Source of the DNA: Acidobacteriaceae bacterium
Lineage (GTDB): Bacteria > Acidobacteriota > Terriglobia > Terriglobales > Acidobacteriaceae
DNA length: 5,074 nucleotides
Assembly: GCA_003167305.1 (NCBI GenBank)
Contig: PMTP01000074.1
Span: 1 to 5,074, forward strand
Reading direction: 5' to 3'
Positions 1 to 5,074 of this stretch are shown here, in pieces; position 1 is the first letter of the stretch; each line of letters opens with the position of its first letter. The position numbers and the translations under genes are program-made. The notes under the pieces are model-generated. The model made no database searches, was not told the DNA's origin, and was given only the letters and a program-made list of their open reading frames with translations.

Positions 1-9
1 GTATTGCGC

Positions 10-34
10 GCGGCTCCGGCATCGCCGGAGCCGC
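10..34. terminator. GC-rich hairpin upstream of rhodanese, possible terminator of an upstream gene
   Basis: An 11-bp perfect inverted repeat (10-20 pairing with 24-34) surrounds a 3-nt loop, ATC. A run of only three T follows (40-42), so it is not a classical intrinsic terminator. It lies between the window edge and the rhodanese ribosome binding site, so it may end transcription of a gene to the left or sit in the rhodanese leader. The structure is seen directly; its role is inferred. Confidence 0.4.
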
Positions 35-60
35 ACGCCTTTGCTATCCTGCAACCTAAT

Positions 61-66
61 AGGGAG
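61..66 (+). promoter_or_regulatory. Ribosome binding site of the rhodanese gene
   Basis: AGGGAG lies 6 nt before the ATG at 73. It decides the start: the frame is open back to position 4, but the upstream part crosses the GC-rich hairpin and has no comparable site. Confidence 0.75.
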
Positions 67-72
67 AAATCA

Positions 73-399
73 ATGAACAACGGAATCCCCCAGCTTTCCG
101 TCAAGGATCTGAAGCGCCGCATCGATGCCGGGGAGAACGTCTACCTCCTCGACGTGCGCGAGCCCTGGGAGTACAAGATCGCCCAGATCGGCGGGAAGCT
201 GATTCCGCAGAACGAAGTGCCCCGGCGCCTTTCCGAAATCGACCGCGAACGCGAGGTCATCGTCCACTGCCACGCAGGCGTCCGCAGCCAGCGCATTGCG
301 GAATTCCTCAAGCAATCCGGCTATCCGCGCGTCGCCAACCTCGCCGGCGGCATCGACGCTTGGAGCAAAGAGATCGACGCCACAGTACCGAAGTACTGA
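73..399 (+). CDS. Single-domain rhodanese-like sulfurtransferase
   Basis: A 108-residue cytoplasmic protein made of one rhodanese domain. Family members carry a persulfide sulphur on a catalytic cysteine and pass it to cyanide, thiols or sulphur-carrier proteins. Visible hallmarks are the LLDVREPWEY segment (residues 25-34), the active-site loop CHAGVRS with Cys66 as the persulfide carrier, and the C-terminal NLAGGIDAW segment (89-97). The length is typical of stand-alone single-domain rhodaneses, and the domain resembles the one at the C-terminus of some MoeB/ThiF-type proteins. There is no signal peptide or membrane segment. The start at 73 is chosen because of the AGGGAG site and because the domain starts directly after it. 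The gene converges on the dsbA-like gene and ends just before a shared terminator, so it is not part of the respiratory cluster. The substrate cannot be told from sequence. Confidence 0.93.
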   Translation: MNNGIPQLSVKDLKRRIDAGENVYLLDVREPWEYKIAQIGGKLIPQNEVPRRLSEIDREREVIVHCHAGVRSQRIAEFLKQSGYPRVANLAGGIDAWSKEIDATVPKY

Positions 400-411
400 G
401 CAGCTTTACGG

Positions 412-443
412 AAACGGCGCATCTCGTGCGGGATGCGCCGTTT
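412..443. terminator. Bidirectional intrinsic terminator between convergent genes
   Basis: A perfect 12-bp inverted repeat (412-423 with 432-443) encloses an 8-nt loop. The stem ends in AAA on the left and TTT on the right, followed by one more T, so each strand has a short T tract (four on plus, three on minus). It lies 12 nt after the rhodanese stop and 20 nt beyond the end of the minus-strand thioredoxin-fold gene, as expected for a terminator serving both. Confidence 0.82.
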
Positions 444-463
444 TCTGTGCGGAGTTGCCGGGG

Positions 464-1147
464 CTACTTGCTGGCGGCCTTCTTCACCGGCGTCTTCGGC
501 GCGGGCTTGGCGGGGGCGGTGTCGGCCAGGGCCTGGTCGATCAATTGGTAGAGGTTGCCCATGCCATTGGCAACCTCCATGTAGGGCGCTCCCTTGCTGT
601 GATCCGTGACAATCCAGACGGCCGGAGTGGCTTTTACACCCGTGCGCATACCCAAGTCACTGTCGGCCTTGACCTCGGTCGCCAGCTTGCCTTGCGGGTC
701 GATGGCGAAGGGCAGGACAATGTGGTGGTCAGCGGCAAACTTCTCGGTAAATTGGCGGAGGACTGCCAGGTTGTAGATCGAGGTCTGGTTGGCGAAGACC
801 AGATCGCGGTACTCGTCGCCCAGGGCCTTGTTGCGGCTGTCAAACCAACGGGCATTGACGGTAGCCTGCGGACTCCATACGTGATAGGGGATCAGAAAGT
901 CGTGGCGCACCCAGGGAATCTTGTAGGTAGCCGCGGCCGCTTTGAGGATCGGATTGGCGTTGGCGCAGGCAGGGCACTCCATATCCGCAAACTCGACGAT
1001 GGCCACGCGGGCTCCGGTGGGCGGCCTGAGCGCGGTGGCGTCATGCACCTGGGTTCCGGGCGACGGCGCGCCAAACTGGGCGTGTGCATTGACAGCGGCG
1101 ACAAAAAACACAGCGGCGGCAAGGCTCAACAACAGCCTGGACCGCAT
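464..1147 (-). CDS. Secreted DsbA-like thioredoxin-fold protein (CPAC active site)
   Basis: A 227-residue exported thiol-disulphide oxidoreductase of the DsbA/thioredoxin-fold group. Residues 1-23 form a clear signal peptide: MRSR, a hydrophobic core, then AHA before Gln24. The mature part has the IVEFADMECPAC strand with the redox pair Cys58-Pro-Ala-Cys61, a helical insertion in the middle, and the cis-proline loop VKATPAV with Pro175. The tail (about 211-227) is rich in Ala, Pro and Lys. CPAC differs from the CPHC of classical DsbA, so oxidase, reductase or isomerase activity cannot be called. Start choice: 1147 gives the cleanest signal peptide but has no good ribosome site. An in-frame ATG at 1192 has AAGGGAG 13 nt upstream and a TACAAT box at 1218-1223, and would add 15 residues. 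It is the last gene of the minus-strand cluster, 174 nt after the small membrane protein, and may have its own promoter. Handling of apocytochrome c cysteines is possible but inferred from position only. Confidence 0.88.
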   Translation of the reverse strand: MRSRLLLSLAAAVFFVAAVNAHAQFGAPSPGTQVHDATALRPPTGARVAIVEFADMECPACANANPILKAAAATYKIPWVRHDFLIPYHVWSPQATVNARWFDSRNKALGDEYRDLVFANQTSIYNLAVLRQFTEKFAADHHIVLPFAIDPQGKLATEVKADSDLGMRTGVKATPAVWIVTDHSKGAPYMEVANGMGNLYQLIDQALADTAPAKPAPKTPVKKAASK

Positions 1148-1290
1148 TCTAATAGCGGGAAAATGATGGGCAAGGACGAAAAAACGAGGCATGGCGATTG
1201 GACGGCTCCCTTGGAACATTGTAACCACCCGCGCCACCTGCGGTGCGGCCAGCCGACGCTGGCGCGGCATAAGCTCGGTCGGAGACAGCC

Positions 1291-1317
1291 AAAATATTCG
1301 ATAAAACCATAATAAAG
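1291..1317 (-). promoter_or_regulatory. AT-rich island, possible promoter for the dsbA-like gene
   Basis: The 174-nt spacer 1148-1321 is GC-rich except for this stretch, which on the minus strand contains TATTAT and further A/T runs. I found no convincing -35 hexamer at the right distance. A second weak -10 candidate, TACAAT, lies at 1218-1223. The spacer otherwise holds only a 6-bp hairpin (1248-1263) with no T run. A separate promoter for the downstream gene is plausible but weakly supported. Confidence 0.25.
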
Positions 1318-1321
1318 GGTG

Positions 1322-1429
1322 CTATGGGCGGTCGCGGCGGCGTGCAGCCATCCATTGACGCCATTTGTAGTCGGCGATGAGGGAGGCGGCAATGACCAGA
1401 ACAGCGAGAACGCCGAGAAATATCTTCAT
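1322..1429 (-). CDS. Small single-span membrane protein (35 aa)
   Basis: A 35-residue reading frame from an ATG at 1429 to TAG. It begins MKIFLGVLAVLVIAASLIAD, a single hydrophobic helix (residues 3-19), followed by a strongly basic aromatic tail with KWRQW (22-26) and ARRRDR (29-34). The charge pattern predicts a cytoplasmic C-terminus. It lies 109 nt downstream of the CydA-like gene on the same strand. Size, topology and position recall CydX-type or other tiny subunits of respiratory complexes, but I see no CydX sequence signature, so this is analogy only. There is no strong ribosome binding site. The frame stays open upstream to about the end of the CydA-like gene, though without an ATG or GTG. 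I take it as real because hydrophobic core, basic tail and stop fall exactly as in genuine small membrane proteins. Function unknown. Confidence 0.6.
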   Translation of the reverse strand: MKIFLGVLAVLVIAASLIADYKWRQWMAARRRDRP

Positions 1430-1538
1430 GGCATATTCAGGATCGCATGAATCGGCGGCAAGAGGTCCGTTGTTTCCAAGGTACAAAAACCAGAACCTGA
1501 TGCACCCGCTCGCTGTTTCGACGAACAGGCGAAGAAAG

Positions 1539-2927
1539 CTATTTCTGCGCCGTCTGAATCGGCTTCTGTGGTGGGTTGACCTGGGCGTTGAGGTAGCCGG
1601 TCAGATCATCAACGTCCTGATTGGTTCCCACCATGGGCGGCATGAACTTGCGATAGGGCGAGTCGGGCTTGTACTCGTGCAGCATGGTGATGAAGCTGCC
1701 GATGTTGGCGCGGTCGCGGCCGGCGAGCAACTCTTTCAGCGGGCGGTAGCCGGCGAGCGTGTGGCAGGAGCCGCACTCGCCGCGGAAGATCGCTTCGCCG
1801 CGGGAATAACTTGAAGCCGAATCATTCCAGACCCAAATCGTATGCGCCAGATAGCCCTCCTGATTGATGCGGCTCACATAAGGAACGCGCACGCCGTTGG
1901 AGTACATCCAGCTACCGATGACGTAGGGCTTGCGCAGCATCTCGCGCGCATACTCGCCTGCGCCCGTCGCTATCAGCGCCAGCAGCAGCACGGCCATCGC
2001 ATGGGAAAGATTGAAGTCGATGGGATTGCGATAGGCCAGGAAGTAGGCGACGCCCACGATAGTGGCCGAGGTGACGATAATGAGCAGGGCTATGCGGGTG
2101 ATGATCGAGAAGGTGCCGGAGCCGATGGTGTCAATGCCCAGGGTCAGCAAAGCCTGCTGCGATGCCGGAACCATCCACAGGTACCAGATCAGAAGAAAGG
2201 GCGTGGCCACAAAAGAGGGCACCAGCCACTTGACGCTCCACTGGACGAGGCTGGTTTTAAGCTCGGGCTGCTTGTCGCCGTCGATGCGGCTGGCGGTGAT
2301 GAGCGCCCAGATGCCGGCCAGCGAACAGCAGACGCAGGCGCGCAGAAAAAGGCTCGGCCAGTACGTTGGATTGAAGAAGGCGTACCAGAACTTGCTGGCT
2401 TCCTGGCCTGTGCCCGCGACGGCCAGCCAGGTGTCGCCGGGGGTAAGCATGAAGGTGAGAATGCCGTTGATGATAATCAGCGTGAAGGCCGAAGCGACGG
2501 CATAGACCCAGCCCACCTGGAGGTGCAGTTTTGCATCGATCTTGCCCCAGGTGGAGTAATAAACGGCAATGCAGGTCAGTTCAACCAGAAAGAAGACCCA
2601 CTCCATGGCCCAGCCGAAGACGAAGTTATGAATCAGCGTGCTGGTGGCTTCGGGGTGAGTGAGGCCGATGGCGAACCAGATGCCCACGCCGCTGACGGTG
2701 CCGAAGACGGCGGTGAGGATGAGGAAGAATTTGGAGTAGCTGGCCAGTTGATTGAGCCACGCAGTGCGGAGCGGACCCTCCGGCATACGCATCGCCTTGC
2801 GCTCAGCCATGGGCAGATAAAGCCCGCCTCCCACGGCGAACTGCGAGATCATGACGTGGAAGATGGCGATGATGCCGATCACCCAGCCCGAGCCGAGATA
2901 AGGAATCTCCCAGAATGGATAGTTCAT
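1539..2927 (-). CDS. Cytochrome bd-type oxidase subunit I homologue fused to a cytochrome c domain
   Basis: A 462-residue membrane protein. Residues 1-340 match the CydA fold, with about eight hydrophobic spans (roughly 13-33, 65-88, 102-125, 138-160, 190-212, 232-252, 273-297, 306-323). By eye alignment to E. coli CydA, His24 matches His19, Glu116 matches Glu107, Glu109 lies within one residue of Glu99, and Glu325 in GEYAREMLRKPY matches Glu445 before the GRQPW motif. The ninth CydA helix is replaced by a c-type haem domain (about 374-450) with Cys385-Gly-Ser-Cys388-His389 and the likely sixth ligand Met429 in KFMPPM, placed on the periplasmic side. The quinol-binding Q loop is absent: only about 20 residues join helices 5 and 6. 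The haem b558 ligands His186 and Met393 have no counterpart. This fits the bd-superfamily branches with a C-terminal haem c, thought not to use quinol directly. No cydB is in view. The start is fixed by AGGAG 6 nt upstream. Electron donor and acceptor are inferred. Confidence 0.9.
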   Translation of the reverse strand: MNYPFWEIPYLGSGWVIGIIAIFHVMISQFAVGGGLYLPMAERKAMRMPEGPLRTAWLNQLASYSKFFLILTAVFGTVSGVGIWFAIGLTHPEATSTLIHNFVFGWAMEWVFFLVELTCIAVYYSTWGKIDAKLHLQVGWVYAVASAFTLIIINGILTFMLTPGDTWLAVAGTGQEASKFWYAFFNPTYWPSLFLRACVCCSLAGIWALITASRIDGDKQPELKTSLVQWSVKWLVPSFVATPFLLIWYLWMVPASQQALLTLGIDTIGSGTFSIITRIALLIIVTSATIVGVAYFLAYRNPIDFNLSHAMAVLLLALIATGAGEYAREMLRKPYVIGSWMYSNGVRVPYVSRINQEGYLAHTIWVWNDSASSYSRGEAIFRGECGSCHTLAGYRPLKELLAGRDRANIGSFITMLHEYKPDSPYRKFMPPMVGTNQDVDDLTGYLNAQVNPPQKPIQTAQK

Positions 2928-2929
2928 TT

Positions 2930-2992
2930 GTAGCTCCTAACTGCTAGCTTCCAGCTTCTAGCTAGCAGCTAGAGGCTAGAAGCTAGTAGCTG
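2930..2992. repeat. Tandem heptamer array (AGCT family), also a long imperfect hairpin
   Basis: The spacer between the cytochrome b and CydA-like genes divides into nine consecutive 7-bp units starting at 2930. Seven of the nine carry AGCT at unit positions 3-6; the other two carry AACT and GGCT there. Because the core is palindromic, the tract also folds: 2941-2963 pairs with 2967-2989 around a 3-nt loop, with one mismatch (2952/2978) and two G-T wobbles. The array runs from 3 nt inside the cytochrome b side of the gap to 2 nt before the ATG of the next gene, and contains that gene's ribosome binding site. As RNA, the hairpin could slow decay of the cytochrome b message or tune translation of the oxidase-like gene. 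The repeat is seen directly; the roles are inferred. Confidence 0.85.
2934..2938 (-). promoter_or_regulatory. Ribosome binding site of the CydA-cytochrome c gene, inside the heptamer array
   Basis: On the minus strand AGGAG ends 6 nt before the ATG at 2927. It spans the boundary between the first two heptamer units and lies just outside the hairpin formed by the rest of the array, so the hairpin would leave it exposed but close by. Confidence 0.75.
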
Positions 2993-2995
2993 CAC

Positions 2996-4072
2996 TTACC
3001 GGATCGTCCAATAGCCGATGATGGTTGTACTTAGCAGCGCGAAAACCGCCAGCAGGCCGAAGTAATGCGCGGCGCGGGCGCGCTGTCCGGATTCCTTGTT
3101 CTTGTCGTAGAAGGGAATCAGCACCCACAGCGCAATGCCGAGCGTGAAGAGCAGAATGCCGGCAATTTCGCCGGCCTCGCCGCGCAGCACAACGCCCAGC
3201 AGCTTGAGCATCTCGAAGGGACTCATGAAGTACCACTCGGGATGAATGCCCAGCGGCGCGGGCGCCAATGGATCGAAGGGTTTGCCGAGCGTCCACGGAA
3301 AGACCGAGGCCAGCAGTGCCAGAAGATTTAGCGCGATCAGCCACATGGCCAGATCTTTGCGCACGAAGTTAGGAAAGAACGGCTCACTCTTGCGCTCGGC
3401 TGGCGGCAGGGCCTCCACGCGCGGCGGCGAGGCATTGCCGTGGCGCTGCACCAGCCACAGGTGAAAGCCCAGCAGCGGCAAGAAGACGGCCGGCAGCACT
3501 ACCACGTGCAGAGCGAAGAATCGTTGCACGGTAAACTCGCTCACGTCCGGGCCCCCGCGCAGCATATTGGCAATGACCGGGCCGATCCATGGAATCGCGG
3601 TGGGAATATCCAGGCCGACCTTGGTGGCGAAGTAACTCAGCTCGTCCATCGGCAGCAGGTAGCCTGAGAAGCCGAAGACCGAAGCGATTCCCAGCAGCGC
3701 CATGCCGCTCAGCCAGCCAAACTCGCGCGGCTTTCGATAAGCCTTCATGAAGTAGACCGAGAACATGTGCACCAGAATGGAGAAGATCATCAGGCTGGCG
3801 GACCACGCGTGCGCCGAGCGGATCAGCCAGCCGAAGTGCATCACGAAGGTGATCTGGCGGACGGACTCATAGGCCTCCGCGCCGGGCCGGTAGTAGACCA
3901 GCAGCAGCACGCCGGTAAAGCACTGCAACAGGAAGAGAAAGAGCGAGATGCCGCCCCAGTAATACCAGAAAGACTGGGAGTGGACCGGGACGGTCTTGTG
4001 GCGCGCGAAGGCGGCCAGCTCACTCAGCCCCAGCCGCTCATCGACCCAATCGTAGATTGCCTTTGAACTCAT
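2996..4072 (-). CDS. Cytochrome b of a b6f/bc-type complex (b6 and subunit IV fused)
   Basis: A 358-residue membrane protein, the quinol-oxidising, two-haem core of a Rieske/cytochrome b complex. The N-terminal half (about 1-212) resembles cytochrome b6, including YDWVDERLGL near the start and GWLIRSAHAWSAS. It has four helices and haem ligands His88/His102 and His189/His204. The second pair is one residue wider, the spacing typical of b6 rather than mitochondrial cytochrome b. The C-terminal half (about 235-358) resembles subunit IV: three helices and the PEWY motif (278-281) that lines the quinol-oxidation site. Seven helices in all match b6 plus subunit IV joined in one chain. Tyr38 sits where b6 has the cysteine that binds the extra haem c, so that haem is probably absent. 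The gene follows the Rieske gene by 109 nt. AGAGGA 8 nt upstream of the ATG supports the start. Confidence 0.94.
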   Translation of the reverse strand: MSSKAIYDWVDERLGLSELAAFARHKTVPVHSQSFWYYWGGISLFLFLLQCFTGVLLLVYYRPGAEAYESVRQITFVMHFGWLIRSAHAWSASLMIFSILVHMFSVYFMKAYRKPREFGWLSGMALLGIASVFGFSGYLLPMDELSYFATKVGLDIPTAIPWIGPVIANMLRGGPDVSEFTVQRFFALHVVVLPAVFLPLLGFHLWLVQRHGNASPPRVEALPPAERKSEPFFPNFVRKDLAMWLIALNLLALLASVFPWTLGKPFDPLAPAPLGIHPEWYFMSPFEMLKLLGVVLRGEAGEIAGILLFTLGIALWVLIPFYDKNKESGQRARAAHYFGLLAVFALLSTTIIGYWTIR

Positions 4073-4098
4073 GCCCTTCGTCCTCTTGCAGTGGTCAA

Positions 4099-4181
4099 TT
4101 GTTCGTTGCCTGTTACCTGCTATCGGAAGTTATCTGCCATCCATTTACTGTTCACTGATCACTGTCCACTGTCCACTGTTG
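4099..4181. repeat. Tandem heptamer array (ACTG family) between Rieske and cytochrome b genes
   Basis: The clearest part is 4147-4181: five consecutive 7-bp units each beginning ACTG, two of them identical (ACTGTCC at 4161 and 4168). The array touches the Rieske stop codon at 4182-4184. A weaker stretch at 4099-4119 holds three more units (TTGTTCG, TTGCCTG, TTACCTG) that lie one base out of step with the ACTG units if a strict 7-nt count is kept. The stretch 4120-4146 is degenerate. The 109-nt spacer 4073-4181 shows no open frame or terminator otherwise. The unit family differs from the AGCT array in the next spacer, but the period is the same. Confidence 0.75.
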
Positions 4182-4679
4182 TTACGCGCGCGAGACATCC
4201 ACTCCAGCCTCGTTGACGGCCACTTTGAAGAGCTTGAGCGGCCTGGGCGGCGGGCCGCTGACGTTGGCGCCGGTGTAAGCGTTATACACGCCGCCGTGGC
4301 AGGCGCAGTGGATGCGGTCGGCCTGCGGCTCATACTGCACCGTGCATCCCAGATGCGTGCAAACCGCGGTCATCGAAATCCAGCGGCCGTCCTGATGATG
4401 AATGAGAAGCGCCGGAGAGGCGCCGAATTTGAACATTTTGGCCGTGCCCCTGGGCAGTTGTCTGTAATCCGCGCCCAGGGCGACCGAGGTGACCGCAGTG
4501 GCCTCCATCGCCATCTCCTCCGGCGAGGCCAGGTAGCGGTAGATCGGATAAGCCAGCGCCACGGTGTACGCAAGGCCCGCAGTTCCGGCAGCAACCAGGA
4601 AGGCGCGGCGAGTATTCTCATCGCCGGGTTCTTCGGCGATCGTTTCGAGATGAGCTTCGGAATTCGTCTGTTCGATCAT
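4182..4679 (-). CDS. Rieske [2Fe-2S] iron-sulphur protein of the cytochrome b complex
   Basis: A 165-residue membrane-anchored Rieske protein that takes one electron from quinol at the cytochrome b site and passes it to a c-type haem. The N-terminus is short and acidic, then TRRAFLVAAG leads into one hydrophobic anchor (about 26-46) resembling a Tat-type signal-anchor with a single Arg pair. The globular domain has both cluster loops: CTHLGC (107-112) and CACHGG (125-130). Cys107, His109, Cys125 and His128 would bind the cluster, and Cys112 and Cys127 form the usual disulphide. The proline loop GPPPRP (142-147) follows. The start at 4679 is chosen because the anchor lies at the usual distance and AAGAGA precedes the ATG; the longer frame upstream overlaps the preceding gene and reads as low-quality sequence. 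It begins 20 nt after the stop of the upstream membrane protein, so the two are probably co-transcribed. Confidence 0.94.
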   Translation of the reverse strand: MIEQTNSEAHLETIAEEPGDENTRRAFLVAAGTAGLAYTVALAYPIYRYLASPEEMAMEATAVTSVALGADYRQLPRGTAKMFKFGASPALLIHHQDGRWISMTAVCTHLGCTVQYEPQADRIHCACHGGVYNAYTGANVSGPPPRPLKLFKVAVNEAGVDVSRA

Positions 4680-4699
4680 CGCAATCTCTTCACGGCGAG

Positions 4700-5074
4700 T
4701 TAGGCCGCGCCCTCCATGGTTTTCCGGGCGCGCGCCACGACCGAGACGAGCCAGCCGATCACGCCCAGCCCGGCGACAAAAAGAACCAGAAACAGGCCCA
4801 CGACCCACCAATTTGTTTCCACGGCTCGATCCCAGACGTTGTAGCCCTTTGAAAGCAGCGTCAGGTCGCGGACGCCGTCGCGATAGACCGCGAAGGCAAT
4901 CTCGATGAGCACGGCAAGCAGCACGACTGTCCAACTGAAGACGCCGAGCAAGCCTGTGGAGAGCTTGCCGAAGCCGGCAATCGCGGCAACCAGCACAGCG
5001 ACGGCAACCAGCGCGATCCAGCCGTAGCCGGCAAATCCGAAGTACTTGTAAAATTCATAGCCTGCCGGAGGCGT
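4700..5074 (-). CDS. Unrecognised multi-span membrane protein, 5' end outside the window
   Basis: The frame is open from the window edge to TAA at 4700-4702, giving the last 124 residues. A GTG at 4996 is in frame, but the 26 codons before it also read as good protein, including GYEFYKYFGFAGYGW, so the true start lies beyond 5074. Three hydrophobic segments are visible (about 18-34, 41-62 and 92-113 of the visible part), joined by a charged loop with YRDGVRDLTLLSKGYNVWD and closed by a basic tail. There are no haem-binding CXXCH motifs, no cysteines and no family motif I can name. It directly precedes the Rieske gene on the same strand with a 20-nt gap, so it may be an accessory or assembly protein of the same complex. 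Function unknown. Confidence 0.7.
   Translation of the reverse strand, partial: TPPAGYEFYKYFGFAGYGWIALVAVAVLVAAIAGFGKLSTGLLGVFSWTVVLLAVLIEIAFAVYRDGVRDLTLLSKGYNVWDRAVETNWWVVGLFLVLFVAGLGVIGWLVSVVARARKTMEGAA

Noticed and set aside
4..72. N-terminal extension of the rhodanese gene to a start at position 4
   Set aside because: The extension crosses the GC-rich hairpin, adds no domain sequence, and the start at 73 has a good AGGGAG site.
1248..1263. Hairpin (6-bp stem, 4-nt loop) upstream of the dsbA-like gene as a terminator
   Set aside because: The stem is short, no T run follows on either strand, and such hairpins are common by chance in GC-rich DNA.
296..1312. 338-codon open frame on the plus strand
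   Set aside because: It lies opposite the dsbA-like gene, reads as Gly/Arg/His-rich sequence without domains, has no ribosome site and runs across the convergent terminator. It is a GC-rich antisense shadow.
1510..1532. Hairpin just after the CydA-cytochrome c stop codon as a terminator
   Set aside because: The stem has a bulge (1510-1517 with 1524-1532) and no adjacent T tract on the minus strand. At most it is a weak RNA structure, and the 35-aa gene may be read through it.
1842..2933. 363-codon open frame on the plus strand
   Set aside because: It is antisense to the CydA-cytochrome c gene, very rich in Asp, Gly, Glu, His and Gln with no family features. It arises from the codon bias of the real gene.
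2930..2992. Heptamer/hairpin tract as a CRISPR array, attachment site or insertion sequence remnant
   Set aside because: Units are 7 bp with no spacers, there is no transposase or target duplication, and the flanking genes are intact. A tandem repeat explains it better.
4680..4934. Longer Rieske protein starting at 4934
   Set aside because: The added 85 residues overlap the upstream membrane protein in another frame, are rich in Arg and Gly, and would place the membrane anchor abnormally far from the N-terminus.

Overview
The window holds the tail of a respiratory gene cluster on the minus strand (read right to left, 5074 to 464), facing one plus-strand gene (rhodanese, 73-399). The GC-rich coding sequence, the b6-type cytochrome b with a Rieske protein, a cytochrome bd-like subunit carrying its own c-type haem site, and spacers made of tandem heptamers together suggest a Gram-negative aerobic or microaerobic bacterium. 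My best guess is an Acidobacteriota member. This is an inference from gene style and repeats; no marker gene is present.

Layout, plus-strand coordinates: a GC-rich hairpin (10-34); a single-domain rhodanese (73-399, +); a perfect 12-bp stem serving as a terminator between convergent genes (412-443); a secreted DsbA/thioredoxin-fold protein with a CPAC site (464-1147, -); a 174-nt spacer with an AT-rich island; a 35-residue single-span membrane protein (1322-1429, -); a cytochrome bd subunit I homologue fused to a C-terminal cytochrome c domain (1539-2927, -); a heptamer array that can fold into a long hairpin (2930-2992); a b6-type cytochrome b fused to a subunit-IV-like half (2996-4072, -); a second heptamer array (about 4099-4181); a Rieske iron-sulphur protein (4182-4679, -); and the C-terminal part of an unrecognised multi-span membrane protein cut by the window edge (4700-5074, -).

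Working model (inference): the Rieske protein and cytochrome b form a quinol-oxidising b6f/bc-like core. Its electrons pass to the c haem on the CydA-like protein rather than to a separate cytochrome c1 or f, and reach oxygen (or another acceptor) at the bd-type haems. The CydA-like protein lacks the long quinol-binding loop and, by eye alignment, both ligands of haem b558. This fits a subunit fed by cytochrome c rather than by quinol. No cydB or separate cytochrome c gene lies in the window, though either could lie beyond position 5074. The 35-aa membrane protein may be a small accessory subunit. The CPAC thioredoxin-fold protein could act on apocytochrome cysteines, but that link rests on position only.

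The least expected feature is that the two spacers around cytochrome b are built from 7-bp units of two different families. One of them contains the ribosome binding site of the oxidase-like gene.
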